Positions 22,891-35,690 are shown, numbered from the stretch's first letter. The stretch is 64,000 bases of DNA from Arcuatula senhousia (GCA_963971305.1 OZ020307.1:261501-325500), one strand, 5' to 3'. Numbers and translations are program-made. The notes: generated by a model not told the origin, from the sequence alone.

Positions 22891-23640
22891 TAACAAATTG
22901 GCATTCCAATGGGCACAAATTGTGCCCCTCTCCTTGCCGACTTTTTTTTATATTCTTACGAGGCTAAATTTCTTTAGCAACTCATTAAAACAAGATGATA
23001 AAAGGAGCTAGATCCTTTAATGTTACTTTCAGGTATATGATGAAGTCATCCCCTGTCACCGACGCTTCGTTTGCTAGATGTATTCCAGAAATAGAGCTTA
23101 AAGAAATCACCGAATATACTTGCCTCCCGTTTGGTTTTTTTGGATTTGCGTCTCGAATTTTACTCGGGTTGTCATTTCAGTACAAAAATAGACGACAAAA
23201 ATCGTTAAATGATTGATTTTCCTTATCTGAAAAGTAACATGCCTACCTCACCAGCATATGTGGAATATATTTCTCAACTTATTCGATATGCCAGGGCTTT
23301 AACTATTTTTATATCATTTTACCCGAAGCCGTTGTTTCCGTGATCAGCGTTTGGACCAAGGGTATGAGAAAAATCATGTAAGATGAAATGATTCGTTATT
23401 GTTTTAATTGGTTTGTGACAGTTTGTTGTTCTGAGATGATCACTTCTTTATCTCTACTGTGTCTCACCACTATGTTGTTTTTTGTGCTACTAGACCCTTA
23501 GATCGCAATAGAAAAGGGAGGTTGGGCCCCATAAAACCCGGTTCAACAAACAATTTCTTTTTAAATGCCTATACTAAGTCAGGACCATTGCGATCTTCAA
23601 TTTATCTGGCATGTCATTTGTTCTTGAAATATATGAGGTA
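22891..23640 (+). pseudogene. RT element, palm to 3' UTR (continued)
   Basis: After the SINE the frame resumes with the IGIPMGTNCAPLLAD-type stretch, then KGARSFNVTFRYMM, EIELKEITEYT, and a decayed C-terminus (23240-23400). The 3' UTR block (CAACTATGTTG, CCATTGCGATC) closes it near 23640. Confidence 0.65.
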
Positions 23641-23649
23641 TATATGAGG

Positions 23650-24205
23650 TAATTTTGTCGTTACCTTTGTAAATACATGTATACGACATATGTTTTGCAA
23701 TTGGGATCACGACGAACACAATTTATATATTGTTCCTACTTTCTAATTCCTATCTCGTTTGTTAAAATTTCAATTGTCTAATTCCCATTTCATGACGTCA
23801 TTGACTTCCTTTTTCTAGTTTATGTAATATCCTGCTTTTTAAATAAAAACACATCTGTCATTTAAAGAATATTTGTTTTATTCTTCCATAGAAATTCTAC
23901 ACTGCCATATCACAACCCTAAATTAAAAATAGAAAGTAAGTTAAATAAATAGCAAATTTAAAGCAATTGATAGATAGAAACAAAGAGGCATCCCTGGGGC
24001 ATTCGAATGTCAAACGTCCAAAATAGAATAAAGTTCATTGAAGCAAATTAAGGGAAGATCATTAGCTATATCGTAACTTTTTTATATGATGCGGTGACAT
24101 CCCTTTAAAATGGGCCCTTATGAAAAAAAGGATTTACCTTAGGAAACCAAGAATGATGAAAAAAATGATAAACAAAATGAGCAGACTATATATAGTAATA
24201 GTATA
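23650..24205. other. AT-rich stretch without recognised genes
   Basis: No convincing ORF, RNA or terminal repeat. A short piece near 23985-24060 (GAGGCATCCCTGGGGCATTC) resembles the short dispersed repeat. Confidence 0.5.
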
Positions 24206-24206
24206 T

Positions 24207-24960
24207 TTAAAGAGGCAGGAAGGTAACAATGGGGCATTTGAATGTTAGGACAACAATTGCAATCGAAGAACAATATGACCTTTTGTTAGCAATTTCAGTG
24301 TTAAATGTAAGATTAAATGACCTTGTCTCTTTCATGTTCTTGTTCTTTACGAGTCCCTGAAGAAATTCAGTCTCGTAAGAGTATAAAAACAAATCGGCGA
24401 GGAGAGGAGCACAGTTTGTGCCCATTGGAATGCCAATTTGTTGTTGGAAAATCTTTCCTCCGAATGTGACAAATATGTTGTCAATGAGGAAATCAAGCAT
24501 ACTGCAAACTTGTTCCAGTGTGTAACAAATTTTCTCTTTGAAAGATGTTTTGGAAAAGAATGTAGAATTATAACCCAAAACAACAAAATTCCTATAGTTT
24601 GAAAAGGCTTTTTCGAGAAGTTTTTCAGGTGACATTTTAGTTTTTCGTGTGGCAAGGTAGTGTATAAAGTTGAAAAATCGAACGTTTTCAAAGAGCGAAC
24701 CTCAGAAAATGATCTAGATTTAAAATGATCTAACAAATCTTTTGAGTTCTTCAAAATCCACATATGGTTAATATCACTACGATTATAAATAGTATGCTTG
24801 TTGACCTTCTTTGACAGCAGACAAGATTTTAGTTAAATGAACGGACAGCTCTGTAGTTGAACATGATGAAGATCCAGCTATATACCTTTCTTTGTACGGA
24901 TTTTTGTGAAGTTTAGGCATCCAGTGCAAATATGGTAACTCTTTATGTTCCTCCTTCATT
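24207..24960 (-). pseudogene. RT fragment, finger and palm, minus strand
   Basis: Two overlapping frames read MWILKNSKDLLDHFKSRS, LKTFDFSTLYTTLPHEKLK, then FGGKIFQQQIGIPMGTNCAP and LADLFLYSYETEFL. These are RT motifs (aspartate-bearing FDFSTLYT and the GIPMGT block). One frameshift separates them and the catalytic DD region is missing. It is the best-preserved RT palm in the window. Confidence 0.75.
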
Positions 24961-24964
24961 GGAA

Positions 24965-26290
24965 TATTGAAATGTATGCAAATATGTTTGATCGTTAAAA
25001 ATTGAAGTTTGATAGAAAAAAAAACATGTTGAAGTTAACGACCCATGGCAAATACATGTAACAAGTCTATAACGGTTTGTTACAGTTACAGGCATATAGC
25101 CTTTAGACACGACTATAAACATCCATCATCAAAATATTTAATAACAAATTTGCGAAGCGATTGATTAAAACTGACCCTGCCACTGGACATTTATTAAACT
25201 AGCAGGTGGGGTAGCAAAAACCAAGATAACATGATATAACACCTATAAAGTTTGTCTCACCTGCCGGCATCATCAGAAACAATAATTCTGTCTTACTTCC
25301 ACTATACTTTGCAATTATAAGGATTGTCAGTTTCTCTGATCAAAAGGTGTTATAGAACTTAAACATTGCTCATATATGCAATAACAATAATCAAAGTCAA
25401 TCAACCAAAAAATCAAGGTCTAGGTCAAAAGATTGTTATGCAACTGTGTTAGGCTGCTACTGGGGCATTTGTCAACCTAGGCCATATGGAGGTGCTCGCA
25501 AAACCTTACCCCTGTTTTTATATACATTAAAAATTGTCAGTTACTCAACCGGAAAATCAGGAAATATTTGTTGTTTTTTTACAGAGGTCTAGATAATAAA
25601 GGATAGATCTTTCACTCTTAGTTATACAGAGGTCTAAATAAGGAGGGCTTTTAGTTGGTTTACCCCCAAAATTAAAATGAATTTTAAATGTAAATTTTCT
25701 TATGGTTCTGAATCTTTGTAACTATTGGCAGCTCCCCATATCTCACTACCATAAAGCAAGATTTTTTTATCTTAAACCAGGCTATCCTCCCATTTTCCGT
25801 TCAGGACAGGTAAATACACATAGACATTTATAATTTTATTAAGTAATTAAAATGACTGTATTTTCTTGAAATCAATGTCAAACTACAAATTTATAAAAAC
25901 ACAACATGATCTGCATTAAAAGAAATATCAAAATAAAAGAGGAAAAGCACATTCGTTAAAATATCACATTGAAACCGCAAAGCACAAAAAAACTGTACAG
26001 ATTTATTCTCGCAACAAGCCTTTAAAAATTACCACTGTTCATTCTGATAAAAATTATGTTTATCTTTATGGGTACGAAGACAAGTTATTCTAACCACTGT
26101 GGTTTTTTTTTAAGAAATGGGTTTGAACTCACTGATTTTAAGCTGACATATAAATCTAAATTTTAATTGTAATAACCGTTACCGGATAATTGTGCAAATG
26201 AAAAATTTGTCAGTGGCGCAAATGAACTGTAATGGTGTGGCTGAAATGAAATATGTCATATCTAAAAACATTGGCGCAAATGCAATACGC
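24965..26290. other. AT-rich stretch, nothing identified
   Basis: I see no gene, RNA or clear repeat boundaries. Some decayed repeat-like text is present near 25170-25330 and 25590-25640. Confidence 0.4.
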
Positions 26291-26293
26291 TAA

Positions 26294-26711
26294 ATATTCC
26301 CTCTTTTCAGTTAACATAGGTTATCTCCCATATGCATGAGTTATCTAACTTTACAGCAGGAATGAAATTTATTTTCTCTGGATTTATTGTTGAAATCCTA
26401 TGATAAATTTGAGGGGTTCAGAAAGAAAAGGGATTTCCCAACATTTTGAGATAGTTATGTAACTTTTTAAAACATTTTCTTTTACAAAAATACTTATTAA
26501 ATAATCTGCAATAAAAATGTAAACTTTAAAAGATTTTATATAGTAAAGTTCTTGTTAAATTTAGGGAAATCCCTAATTTCTTTCATATCTCTCTAGATTT
26601 TTCTTTGATTTTCCATGAAAAAAACAGAGGGACTAAGAAATTACACCTCCTGCATAGTTAGATAACTCCTGCTTATGGGAGATAACCTATGTAAACTGAA
26701 AAGAGGGAATA
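26294..26711. mobile_element. MITE with about 70-bp TIRs, TA flanks
   Basis: The left arm (TATTCCCTCTTTTCAGTTAA, then CATAGGTTATCTCCCATA and GAGTTATCTAACT) is the inverse of the right arm ending GAGGGAATA. The interior is AT-rich and noncoding. Confidence 0.75.
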
Positions 26712-27299
26712 ACCTAATCAATACTTAAAACATTATAAAATCGGTAAAATCTTCTTAAAATTTGTAAAAACTTGTTAGCAATACTGTTTTTAGTCTGAAC
26801 GTTATACTGAATACTAGTATGACATATTGAATTGATTTCAGTTTTTGTTTCATGAATTTAGTAATGTTCTCCCACAAACATTACAAAATGAGCCCATATA
26901 TATATATGTATATATATACTTTCAAGAAAAGACGTTTAGTGGTCTAAATAGTCATAATTTGTTTTAATAAAAAAATAAGATGACTCAGTGTTTTAATCCT
27001 GAAATGTTGAAAGTACTTCTGGAAAAATCTTTTCCCCACTGTGAAACAAGGTTGCAGCAGCATATGGATTTTTCAGGGTTGGGCCTAACAATACCATCTT
27101 TAAAAAAAATCTTTTAATAAGTTCAATTCTTGAAATATCAGACAGAAAGCAATGCTTTAATGATCAAGAAAACAAAAACATTGTCAATTGCATAAGTGAT
27201 ACGATTGTGAGTATTAGTAGATTCGATGGTTTTTCTATATCTTTGCAAATACGTCAAATACATGTATCATTTCCATCAAAAGTGCTTTGACAATTGTTT

Positions 27300-29246
27300 T
27301 TATACCCCCGCTACGAAAAAAAGGGTGTATACTGTTTTACCCTTGTCCGTCTGTCGGTCCGTCCGTTTTTCCGTCCGTCCGTCCGTAACAAAACTTCCGT
27401 TGCAGTTTTCTGAGCAACTACATGATATACAGTTATGATATTTTGTATACAGCTTTATTCTATAGTACCAATTTAATGGTCCTAGGTAGTCTACAGATAC
27501 GACCAGACATAACCTGTATGCCAAGTTAACTAAAAAAGTAAACTTTTTGACTGCCTAAAGTTAACTGAGGTCTGCTTTTCAGATTGCATCAGGCAGACCG
27601 TGGACTGGTCTTAAGTTACTGTAATAGCAAACTTGGTTCAAGGTCCGCTTACCGTGACCGCTCTGCTAGTTAACTTTAGCCTTGAACCAACCTGTAGTTA
27701 ACTTTAGCGTAAGAGTGACCTAATGTTACCTTTAGCCTAGGGTGACCTAAAGTTAACCGCGCTGAAACCAAGAGCAACCTAAAGTTAACTCGGCTCAGAT
27801 AATATTTATCATTTAACCTGATTAATATAAAATTATATATTTTATATTCTTTTCCATTTCTAAAATTATTACCTTTATTTAGTCATTGGATTTTTAAATA
27901 ATGAATTGAAATACAATTATTTTTTTAATCTGTTTACATGTAATTATCTATTTCCATGAAATATATATTTAAAAAATATTAATTGGATTAAAAAAAAATT
28001 GTTAATTTATGAAAGATTTATTTTATTAACATGTTTTGGCAGGGTATTTAGCAAACTGCAACTTATTGTTCATTTCAGATAAAAATACTAATTTTTTTTA
28101 ATTACTCTGCCAACAAAATCATTTTTAAAGAATATTTATTTGTTGAAAATAATTATTTATTTTAAATTGATCATTTATTTGAATTATCTGTTTACATTAG
28201 TTTTTGTTTTAAAATTAGTAATATATTCTGAAAAATAAAAATTTATATTTAAATATTTGTCTATTAACATTATTTATTTATTTAAGGAATATTATTTTAA
28301 TTTTCGTATATTTTATTTGAAATATATACCTTAGTAAATTACAATAATTTTTTATCTGCTAGCGAAGTTCCCCAAAGTTAACATTGGACTGCTCAAACCT
28401 AAAGTCAACTTTGGTCCGCTAGCGACCTAAAGTTCCCTAAAGTTAACTTTGGACTACTCTAACCTTAAGTTAATTTTGGACTGCCTGAAGCAGTCTATTT
28501 CATGGACAAGAGCAGTCCAGAGCTGTCTGGACCGTGGACTGCTCTGTAGAGGCTAAAGTTAACTTTGGTTAACTAGATAGTGGACCATGGTTAACTCAAG
28601 TTAACAATAAAAGCAACCTAAATGACTGCCTAAAGTTAACTTTTATACAGATTATGTCTGAACCCATCTGTCTACTTCCTGTTTACCGAATACTTAGGTT
28701 TTTACACATAATGGACATTAATGCAAAATTTCCATCACAGTTTCCCAAGCAACTACATGAGATACAGGTCTAATATTTTGTTTACAGCTTTATCTTATAG
28801 TATCATATGGTGAATACCGATTTTATGCTTCTAGGTAGTCTACTTCCTGTTTACCGACTACTTAGGTTTGTACACATAATGGACATAAATGCAAAATTTC
28901 CGTCACAGTTTCCCAAGCAACTACATAAAATAGAGGTCTAATAATTTGTGTACAGCTTTATCCTATAGTACCATATAATGTATAGCGATTTTATGCTCCT
29001 AGGTAGTTTACTTCCTGTTTACCTAATACCTAGGTTTTTACTCATAATGGACATAAATGCAAAATTTCAGTCACAGTTTCCTAAGCAATTATATGAGATA
29101 GAGGTCTGATATTTTGTGTACATCTTTATCCTAAAGTACCATATAGTGTATAGCGATAGCGATATAGTGTTCCTAGGTCAACTACTTTTTGTTTAGCGAG
29201 TATCTGAACTTGTATGCGTGGCTTAGTTTGGGGAGCGGGGGTATTA
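27300..29246. mobile_element. TIR element ATACCCCCGCT with about 168-bp repeats
   Basis: The left end TATACCCCCGCT and right end AGCGGGGGTATTA are inverted. A CCGTCCGTCCGTCC run is near the left end. The interior holds units of about 168 bp (TCACAGTTTCCCAAGCAACT, TACAGCTTTATC, CTAGGTAGTCTACTTCCTG), best seen from 28670 to 29180. A second element is nested at 27495-28669. Confidence 0.7.
27495..28669. mobile_element. Nested GTTAAC-rich TIR element, 6-bp duplication
   Basis: It is flanked by GTCTAC at 27489-27494 and 28670-28675. The left end (AGATAC, then CAGACATAACCTGTAT, then AAGTTAACT) matches the inverse of the right end (AGATGG, then CAGACATAATCTGTAT, then AAGTTAACT). CTAAAGTTAAC and inverse copies occur many times near both ends; the centre is very AT-rich. 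Confidence 0.65.
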
Positions 29247-29574
29247 CTAGTGAGCATTAGCTCACAGATTTACTTGTTGCTTTTTGCTTTTTAAATCTGT
29301 TGAGTTGCATCCTCTCAAGACTCACACTGAAACATGAACAATGGAAAAAATTGCATCCTCTTTTGCATTTTATTACCCTAGAATTTCAATAGTTCATAAT
29401 ACACATGGTTCCTGTTAATTTCAAATAGTTTTTTTTCTAATTCTATTATTAAATATATCGAAATAAATATATTTCAAGCAAAAAGCTTTTATATCATTCA
29501 TAAACTGTACTAAAATTATAGAAATTAAGTGATTTTCATAGAACCACTTTCTCGTGAACTCGCTGAATGGACTT

Positions 29575-29815
29575 TTGGCAACGCGATGGGTGTGCTATAG
29601 CAAGCAGGAACTGTTTACTCTTCCGGAGCACCTGAGTTCACCCTTGTTTCGACTGCAGTTCGCGTTGTTAATTGATATTCAGTTAGTTTGTGTTTCCATG
29701 TTTTACATGTTGTCTGTTTTTGTCCCGTTCTTGTTGGTGTTTACTGGTTTTGTCTCTGCCCTTTCGGACTTTTGACATTCGGATACCCCATTGGTACCTC
29801 TGCTTCTCTCATTAT
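29575..29815 (+). mobile_element. Short dispersed repeat (sense copy)
   Basis: It starts near GCTATAGCAAGCAGGAACTG, continues with CTTCCGGAGCACCTGAGTTC and ends near CATTGGTACCTCTGCTTCTC. Same family as 44306-44504. Confidence 0.7.
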
Positions 29816-29819
29816 ACAT

Positions 29820-30430
29820 GTTATTCAGATTTTTTTTTCAGTCAAACTGTAAAGTTTATAAAATTATAATGTTATAAAAAAATATTGCAAAAATACAGTT
29901 CCATTCCAACATTAGAATTGATTTTACATTCAAGTATGAAGTGTGACACGTTAAGTGTGTTGCATACAGCACACAGTCTTTGATCTTTTGTTATTTTTCA
30001 TTACCTACCAAGTTCAATCATCGCTTAAAATAAGTTTAGATAAAAGGGTTCTTAACGTTAGATTATCATAATTATCTATAAAATATGAAACAGTGTGAAA
30101 GTCGTAGGACCATTCATTTTAGGAGTCATTCCCCTTAGTATTTCAAAAGAGGAAAGAAATAAAGAAAGCTGTAACTTGCTAAAATATTACTCTACACTAA
30201 ACGTCTTTCCATTAAGTTGAACTATGTAAGTATCAAAGACTCTATATACATGTTATACCTTGGTTAAACCATGTTGTCAGATGACTAATATTTAACTTAT
30301 ATTCCTTTCAATGTCAAATAGCTTTTAGGTAGTAGCCTATACATGTAATATAGGCATATACATTGTAAATCAAATGAGAGAGTAAGGCTTCTGGAAGCCT
30401 GTTGTCTTATCATCTGATATTTATAGCATT
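29820..30430. other. AT-rich stretch, nothing identified
   Basis: No ORF of interest, RNA or terminal repeats seen. Confidence 0.4.
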
Positions 30431-30432
30431 TT

Positions 30433-30660
30433 TAGCTCACCTGACCCAAAGGATGAGTTATTGTCATCGTCAAGCATCCGTCCGTCCGTTAACTTTTCTT
30501 CAAACATCTTATTCTTTAAAACCACTGATAGGATTGCTTTGAAACTTTGTAAACTTGATCTTTAGGATGTCCTCAACGAAGTTTGTGAATTTATGAACTT
30601 CGACCAACAAACATGGCCGCCGTTACTAAAAGTAGAACAGGGGGTCAGAGCATAGTTTTT
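30433..30660. mobile_element. TAGCTCACC-type element fragment
   Basis: It shares TTTAGCTCACCTG, a CCGTCCGTCCGTTAACTTTTC run and GGGGGTCAGA with the element at 16912. It lacks the internal 165-bp units. Confidence 0.55.
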
Positions 30661-30689
30661 GTCTCGCCTGCGACGAATAGTCGCGTAAA

Positions 30690-32000
30690 ATTTTCAGCTA
30701 CTAAAAGGCAATGCAGGAACTAAACATTGAAGACTACCTTAAGTCCCCTCTGATATTCCGCTGTTCTACTTCTCCCTTTCATCTCAGTACAAAATATTAC
30801 GATAAAAGAGACGATTTTATTCATCAAATTATCAATTATCCTTATCTACAGAGCAATATACCTCTTTCCCTTGCCACCGTTGTTTATATTTCACAACTTT
30901 TTGGATATGCCAGAGCTTGCACACATTTCACAGATTTTTTTTATCAGACATCGATTTCTTCGTGACCGACTTTTGGAGCATGGCTATAAGAAAATACGTC
31001 TCATACGATCCCTAAAGAAATTCTTTCTTCGTTATTAGCCACTAGTAGAAAAGTTCAAAATTGAGTTAAAAGATATGGTGACTAATTGTATTAATTAGTG
31101 TTTGACTGGTCTGCTGTACTGAGATGATCACTTCAATATCCCTATTGTGTCTAACAACTATGTTGTGTTCTATGGTCATTACCGGATCCTAAGATCGCAA
31201 TGGAAGAGGGAGGTGTGGCGCCATAAAACCTGCTTAAACCCACCATTTCGTTTGAAATGCATGTACCAAGTCAGGACCATTGCGATCCACAAATTCCCCG
31301 GTATGACTGATTCGTTTTTGTCATTTTCTCTGGACAATGAGATTGATCATCCAAGTTCGGTAGTTTTGTTATTACCTTTATTTATCTATGGTCCATCTGA
31401 TCATGTTATCATAAGTGATCTTAAGATGATTAAAAATGATTTATTACAAAGGATGATTTCTAAAACGTATAAATTGAAACCATAACTTCAAGGTCATCGT
31501 GGACGCTGTGGGGGACTATGACAGAGTTTGCATAAAGAGGGAAGTGGACCAACCACCTGAACTTGAATCGTTTCAGACTGGTTAAGAACTCTCCGTACGA
31601 ATACAAATCGATAAACTTCGAAAATGTGTCAACCTTCGGCTCAAATCCGTATTTAGAGATCGCGAGGCTCTTGTTTGTGTTTCCTCCTTACACAACAAAT
31701 ACGTTACCCTGCAGACAAAATAAACAAAGCTTCTCACAACATATTTTTATATGTAAAACACACTTTTACAATTGTTTGATCAAAGACCTAGGCATTATTG
31801 GTAATGCCTCCGCTAGTGCTACATACACCTGAAATTCATTTAACAAAGATGAGATCTTTGCTCACCATAACATCTTCTTGTGCACCTCAAATCTTCATTT
31901 GAAGAAGGAGCACGAAGAGATACCATTTTTGTATAAGATACCTATTCTGCAAAATCATCCATATCTGTAGTGATGACCTGGAGCTTAGTCGCTGTTGCAC
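30690..32000 (+). pseudogene. RT element fragments, rearranged
   Basis: Three pieces lie out of order: N-terminal codons (NIEDYLKSPLIFRCSTSPF) joined to the C-terminal stretch (LSTKYYDKRDDF, VYISQLFGYARACTHFTDFF) at 30700-31075; a 3' UTR at 31140-31380; then an N-terminal stretch again (IYGPSDHVIISDLKMIKNDL, NPYLEIARLLFVFPPYTTN, FICKTHFYNCLIKDLGIIG) to about 32000. Frameshifts occur throughout. Several recombined copies are implied. Confidence 0.6.
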
Positions 32001-32239
32001 TTTTAGTGGTATTAGGACTTACTGTGAATATTTAGGCCTATAAGTTGATATACATGTAAGTTCAACCTTTTGCAAAAATTATTATTGTTTGGATTCAGTT
32101 ACTATTAAAACAGTTATTATTATGCAATGATGCCATGTTCATAAGATGTAAAGGTACCAAAAACTATCTTAAAAGCTGTACATTGATGTTGACATAGCAA
32201 TATGACATCACATTTTGACACAGAAATTGCTGACACAGG

Positions 32240-32610
32240 GTTATTATGCTCCGCGGTTTCTGTCTTCATTTAAGAAATTTTACGGTAGGCACCGTGCAAT
32301 TGTAGACAAGTATTGGATTTCTATCTCTCAAATGAGTGCAGATGTTGGTTTGTCGTAGAAATTTGTTTTGTCATCCTTTACCGGATTTGACACACTGAAT
32401 TGGAAATTAGCAACATGACCGGTGTGCTATAGCAAGCAGAACCCGCTTACTCTTGTTACTACTTGAGTTCGCATTGTTGATTTCCGTTCGGTTGATTTAG
32501 TCTTTCTTCGTGCTGTTTTTGTTCGTGTTTACCGGTTTCTTTGCTGCCCTTTCGGATTTTTTTGCACTCGAATGCCCTATTTGTGCCTCTTTGCTTCTTT
32601 CACAATCAAA
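32240..32610 (+). mobile_element. Short dispersed repeat (sense copy, diverged)
   Basis: It contains AGATGTTGGTTTGTCGTAG, GTGTGCTATAGCAAGCAGAAC, TTGAGTTCGCATTGTTGATT and CTCGAATGCCC, as in the other copies. Confidence 0.6.
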
Positions 32611-32639
32611 CACTTGTTACAATCAAAAATGATAACCCT

Positions 32640-32770
32640 CCCCCCCTATTCATAGTCTTGTACAAACATTATCAAATGTTTTATTTCCTTTTTCTTTTCT
32701 TTGTACATGTTGTATATCCTACTCAGTACCATGGGCGTCTTTTGACAATAAAATATTTGATTGATTGTAT
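32640..32770 (+). mobile_element. Possible LINE 3' tail
   Basis: It ends with TTTTGACAATAAAATATTTG followed by ATTGATTG, the AATAAA plus short-repeat ending seen on CR1-like LINEs. No coding part is attached. Confidence 0.35.
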
Positions 32771-33420
32771 GGTTGCATAATATAAACAATAACCTGTAAA
32801 AGTTTAGTTGTCCAAGTAAATACGTGTAAGGATTCTTTAGAAAAATATCAATTTGCAAAAGAGCTGAGTTGTAAACTGTTATATCATATTTTGATTTTAT
32901 TTTAGGTATTATATTCGAAATTTGGGAAGAAATATTACAATTACAATTAACAGGCCCATTTTTTAGAATTAAGGAGTTACCCCTCTGTATGATGAATATT
33001 CTGGTTTTCTAGAGTTATTTTGATAATAGATGAACCGTCTTTTAGGATGAAAATGATAGTCAACATTGTCAGCTTATTGTTATTGCAAATTTAGTTGGTA
33101 AAACATTTTTTTTACAAATAACTTTGATGTTTCTGTTCTTTCTTCATTAAATTCATTAATACTTACCAGTACATAAATCAGAAGTGATTCCTTTATTATA
33201 TTTCATAATTGCCTGGTAGGTATAAGCTCTTTTGTCGTCATGCTAAACAAATTAGTGTGCTGTGTTAATCAATATAAATATCTCGTTTATCGTCAGACAA
33301 TCAAGCATAGCTTTTGCATTTTGGTAAATCATTCCAAACTACCCATAGAAAAACACATCATAGTTTTAAAGCATATATGTTACTTGCCAGTGGCACAGCT
33401 ATGCTCTGTGTCCTGGTAAG
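32770..33420. other. AT-rich stretch, nothing identified
   Basis: No gene, RNA or repeat recognised. Confidence 0.4.
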
Positions 33421-33490
33421 GTGACGTTTGGGTTAGGGTAAGAGTTAACAGATGGCATGAATACTGTTGCGGTTTTGGCTACTTAGTTCA

Positions 33491-33670
33491 AAAAGAAATA
33501 TGCAAGGTGTATCAGCGTTTACGTTACCTTAAAAGGTTTGCAATTAACCTAGCTCAGAATCGTGCAGTTGCAAAAGGATTCAAAGAAATATGCAAGGTGT
33601 ATCAGCGTTTACGTTACCTTAAAAGGTTTGCAATTAACGTAGCTCAGAATCGTGCAGTTGCAAAAGGATT
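33491..33670 (+). repeat. 90-bp unit duplicated in tandem
   Basis: Two copies of a 90-bp unit (AAAGAAATATGCAAGGTGTA to CAGTTGCAAAAGGATTC) differ at about one base. The frame through both is open for 61 residues (YQRLRYLKRFAINLAQNRAV, repeated). No protein is recognised. Confidence 0.75.
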
Positions 33671-33964
33671 CAATATTTGCTTCTTTTCTTAGAGACTGGA
33701 ACAACTTTAAATCTTCAGCGTTCATAACGTTGTTTTAATTTATCAATATTATCACAAATGACTGCCTCTAATTTCCCCAATGGCTTTTAGTCTTGAATTG
33801 TTCTGGGAAAAATAAAAGCATTCGACCATATTCCTGCTACAAATATCAGCCCTTTAACAAATAATTATTTTTAATGAAAAAATCCAGTTATAATTTGTAT
33901 GATCAATATTATCACACCGATAATTACTTGCATGACTTGCCCATATAATTAACAACAAGTTTGA

Positions 33965-34030
33965 AATAGGGTGAGTGTTACGGTTACGGTTAGGGTTAAG
34001 GTAAGGGTAAGATTAGGGTAAAGGTAAGGG
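33965..34030. repeat. Degenerate telomere-like run
   Basis: Irregular GGTTAGGGTTAAGG and GGTAAGGGTAAG motifs. Too degenerate to be a true telomeric tract. Similar short bits lie at 17850-17870 and 33428-33450. Confidence 0.45.
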
Positions 34031-34204
34031 TTCAGAAACGAAATAAGTCTAGATCTGTTGCTGGTAAATCTGACACAAGATCTCTATCAGACACGTTTAA
34101 TGACTTTCTCATTAGTCTTCAACAACCTTTAAGTGTTTTCATGTTCGAACCACTTTGTTTTCTATCGGAAACACAAATATTACTGAATATCAATTAATAA
34201 CAAA

Positions 34205-34620
34205 AGAGGAACAGATGTATTTTCCCCTTTTTTACAGACACTCCAGCATAATCTGTGACGTGGCCCGCTTCCAACTGTTTAAACCTGTTTGAACTGAACC
34301 TCTTCATACTAAGGATAGAATGTTTCATCAAATTCCATTTAGTAATAAGGAAATAAACTCTATTAACATCAGAAATATTCTAAATCGCGATGAAGTTCAA
34401 TCTCGGATTTCTCCATACCTTAAGAATCAGTCAACACCAATTGTTTCCTATCGCTATACATAAACAGTAAAGATTTTAACTACAGCAAGACATTGCAGGA
34501 CTTAACATTGAAGACTGCCTAAAGTCGTAGAGATCGCAAGGCTCTTGACTGTCTTTCCTCCTTACATGACAAATATGTTGTCACGCCTGCAGATAAAGCA
34601 GACAAAGCGTATCACAACCT
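34205..34620 (+). pseudogene. RT element 5' region with internal deletion
   Basis: The start matches 19370-19665. The codons NIEDCLKS are then joined directly to a later stretch (ATCGCAAGGCTCTTGAC, CATGACAAATATGTTGTCAC), so several hundred bases of the element are missing. Confidence 0.55.
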
Positions 34621-34649
34621 GCGTTTTTTAAAGCTGCGTTTAATCAACT

Positions 34650-34830
34650 GTTACAATCGTGATTTGAGTTCTTCATGTGGAATTGACGTACAAAGAGTGG
34701 AGATATCGAAAGTTTTGATGTTGTTGCAAGATGAAACTGATTTTGAGCTAAGTATCTCCAATAGTTCAGTCGAATTCTTCAGATTCCACATTTGATCGAC
34801 AACATTTTCAGAAAAACAACAATCGTAATA
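34650..34830 (-). pseudogene. RT finger fragment, minus strand
   Basis: Read on the minus strand it gives KTFDISTLCTSIPHEELKS after LKNSTELLEILSSKS. This is the same motif as in 24207-24960 but diverged. Confidence 0.55.
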
Positions 34831-34834
34831 TCCG

Positions 34835-35690
34835 GATGCCGGGTTTTATCGCTGTTAGTATTGAAGTCAACAGAACTGATGTCCCTGCAATGCAGTGCTG
34901 TTTGTATGGATTTTTAGAGTTATTAGTTCATGTAGCAAACATTTTAGTGAAAATCACAAAACGACATGATAAAAAAACATGGATATCATGATATCCAGAA
35001 ATTAGAGAAATAAAACAGACACATAAATAAACGAAAACAAATGACACTGGATCCAATATAACAATATAAGCCGGGGTTAAACCAGGTAAATCCGGCCTGA
35101 GAGGGAAATTCTTGGTCTATTTTAGCACTATTAACCCACTAGAATCAGGGGGACATTGGTGGTTAAAAAAAACTAATTACCTACAGAAGGACGGAAGAAC
35201 AGAAACCTGAAGTCCGTCAGTTTAGATGTTTACAAAATAAACAGGCAATAATAAGATAAAGCAGTTATCTAGATGCGAGCACAGCACATTTAGGGTTGCT
35301 TCATTTTGAGATTTGAGACTGAGCCTTCAAGCTGTGTTGAGGTTATCAATAGTTATATATTATAGAAACAAAATCAAATCAAATGACACTATTTCCGTTT
35401 ATTGATCATACTTTGATAAATGTGATCTTAAATGATATCTACCAATTCTGATTAGATAACCAATTCCAGAGCATGAGGGGAGTATATCAACTTCCTTGAT
35501 ATGGCAGCACGAATGACAAGCAAACTGTCAACAAAGGATTACGCTGCTCCAGGTTGTTGTCACCACCCAAGATCTTTCACGGAAGACATCATGTGCTAGT
35601 AGACAAATACGGGATTTCTATCTCTTAAATGAGCACAGATGTTGGACTGATATAGAGTTTTGTTATGTCATATTGTCTAGACTAGATCAA
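34835..35690. other. Stretch without recognised genes
   Basis: Short family words occur (GCCGGGTTTTATCG, AACCAGGTAAATCC), but no gene or clean element boundary. Confidence 0.4.

Noticed and set aside
33965..34030. True telomeric tract
   Set aside because: The TTAGGG units are irregular and few; it is better called telomere-like sequence.
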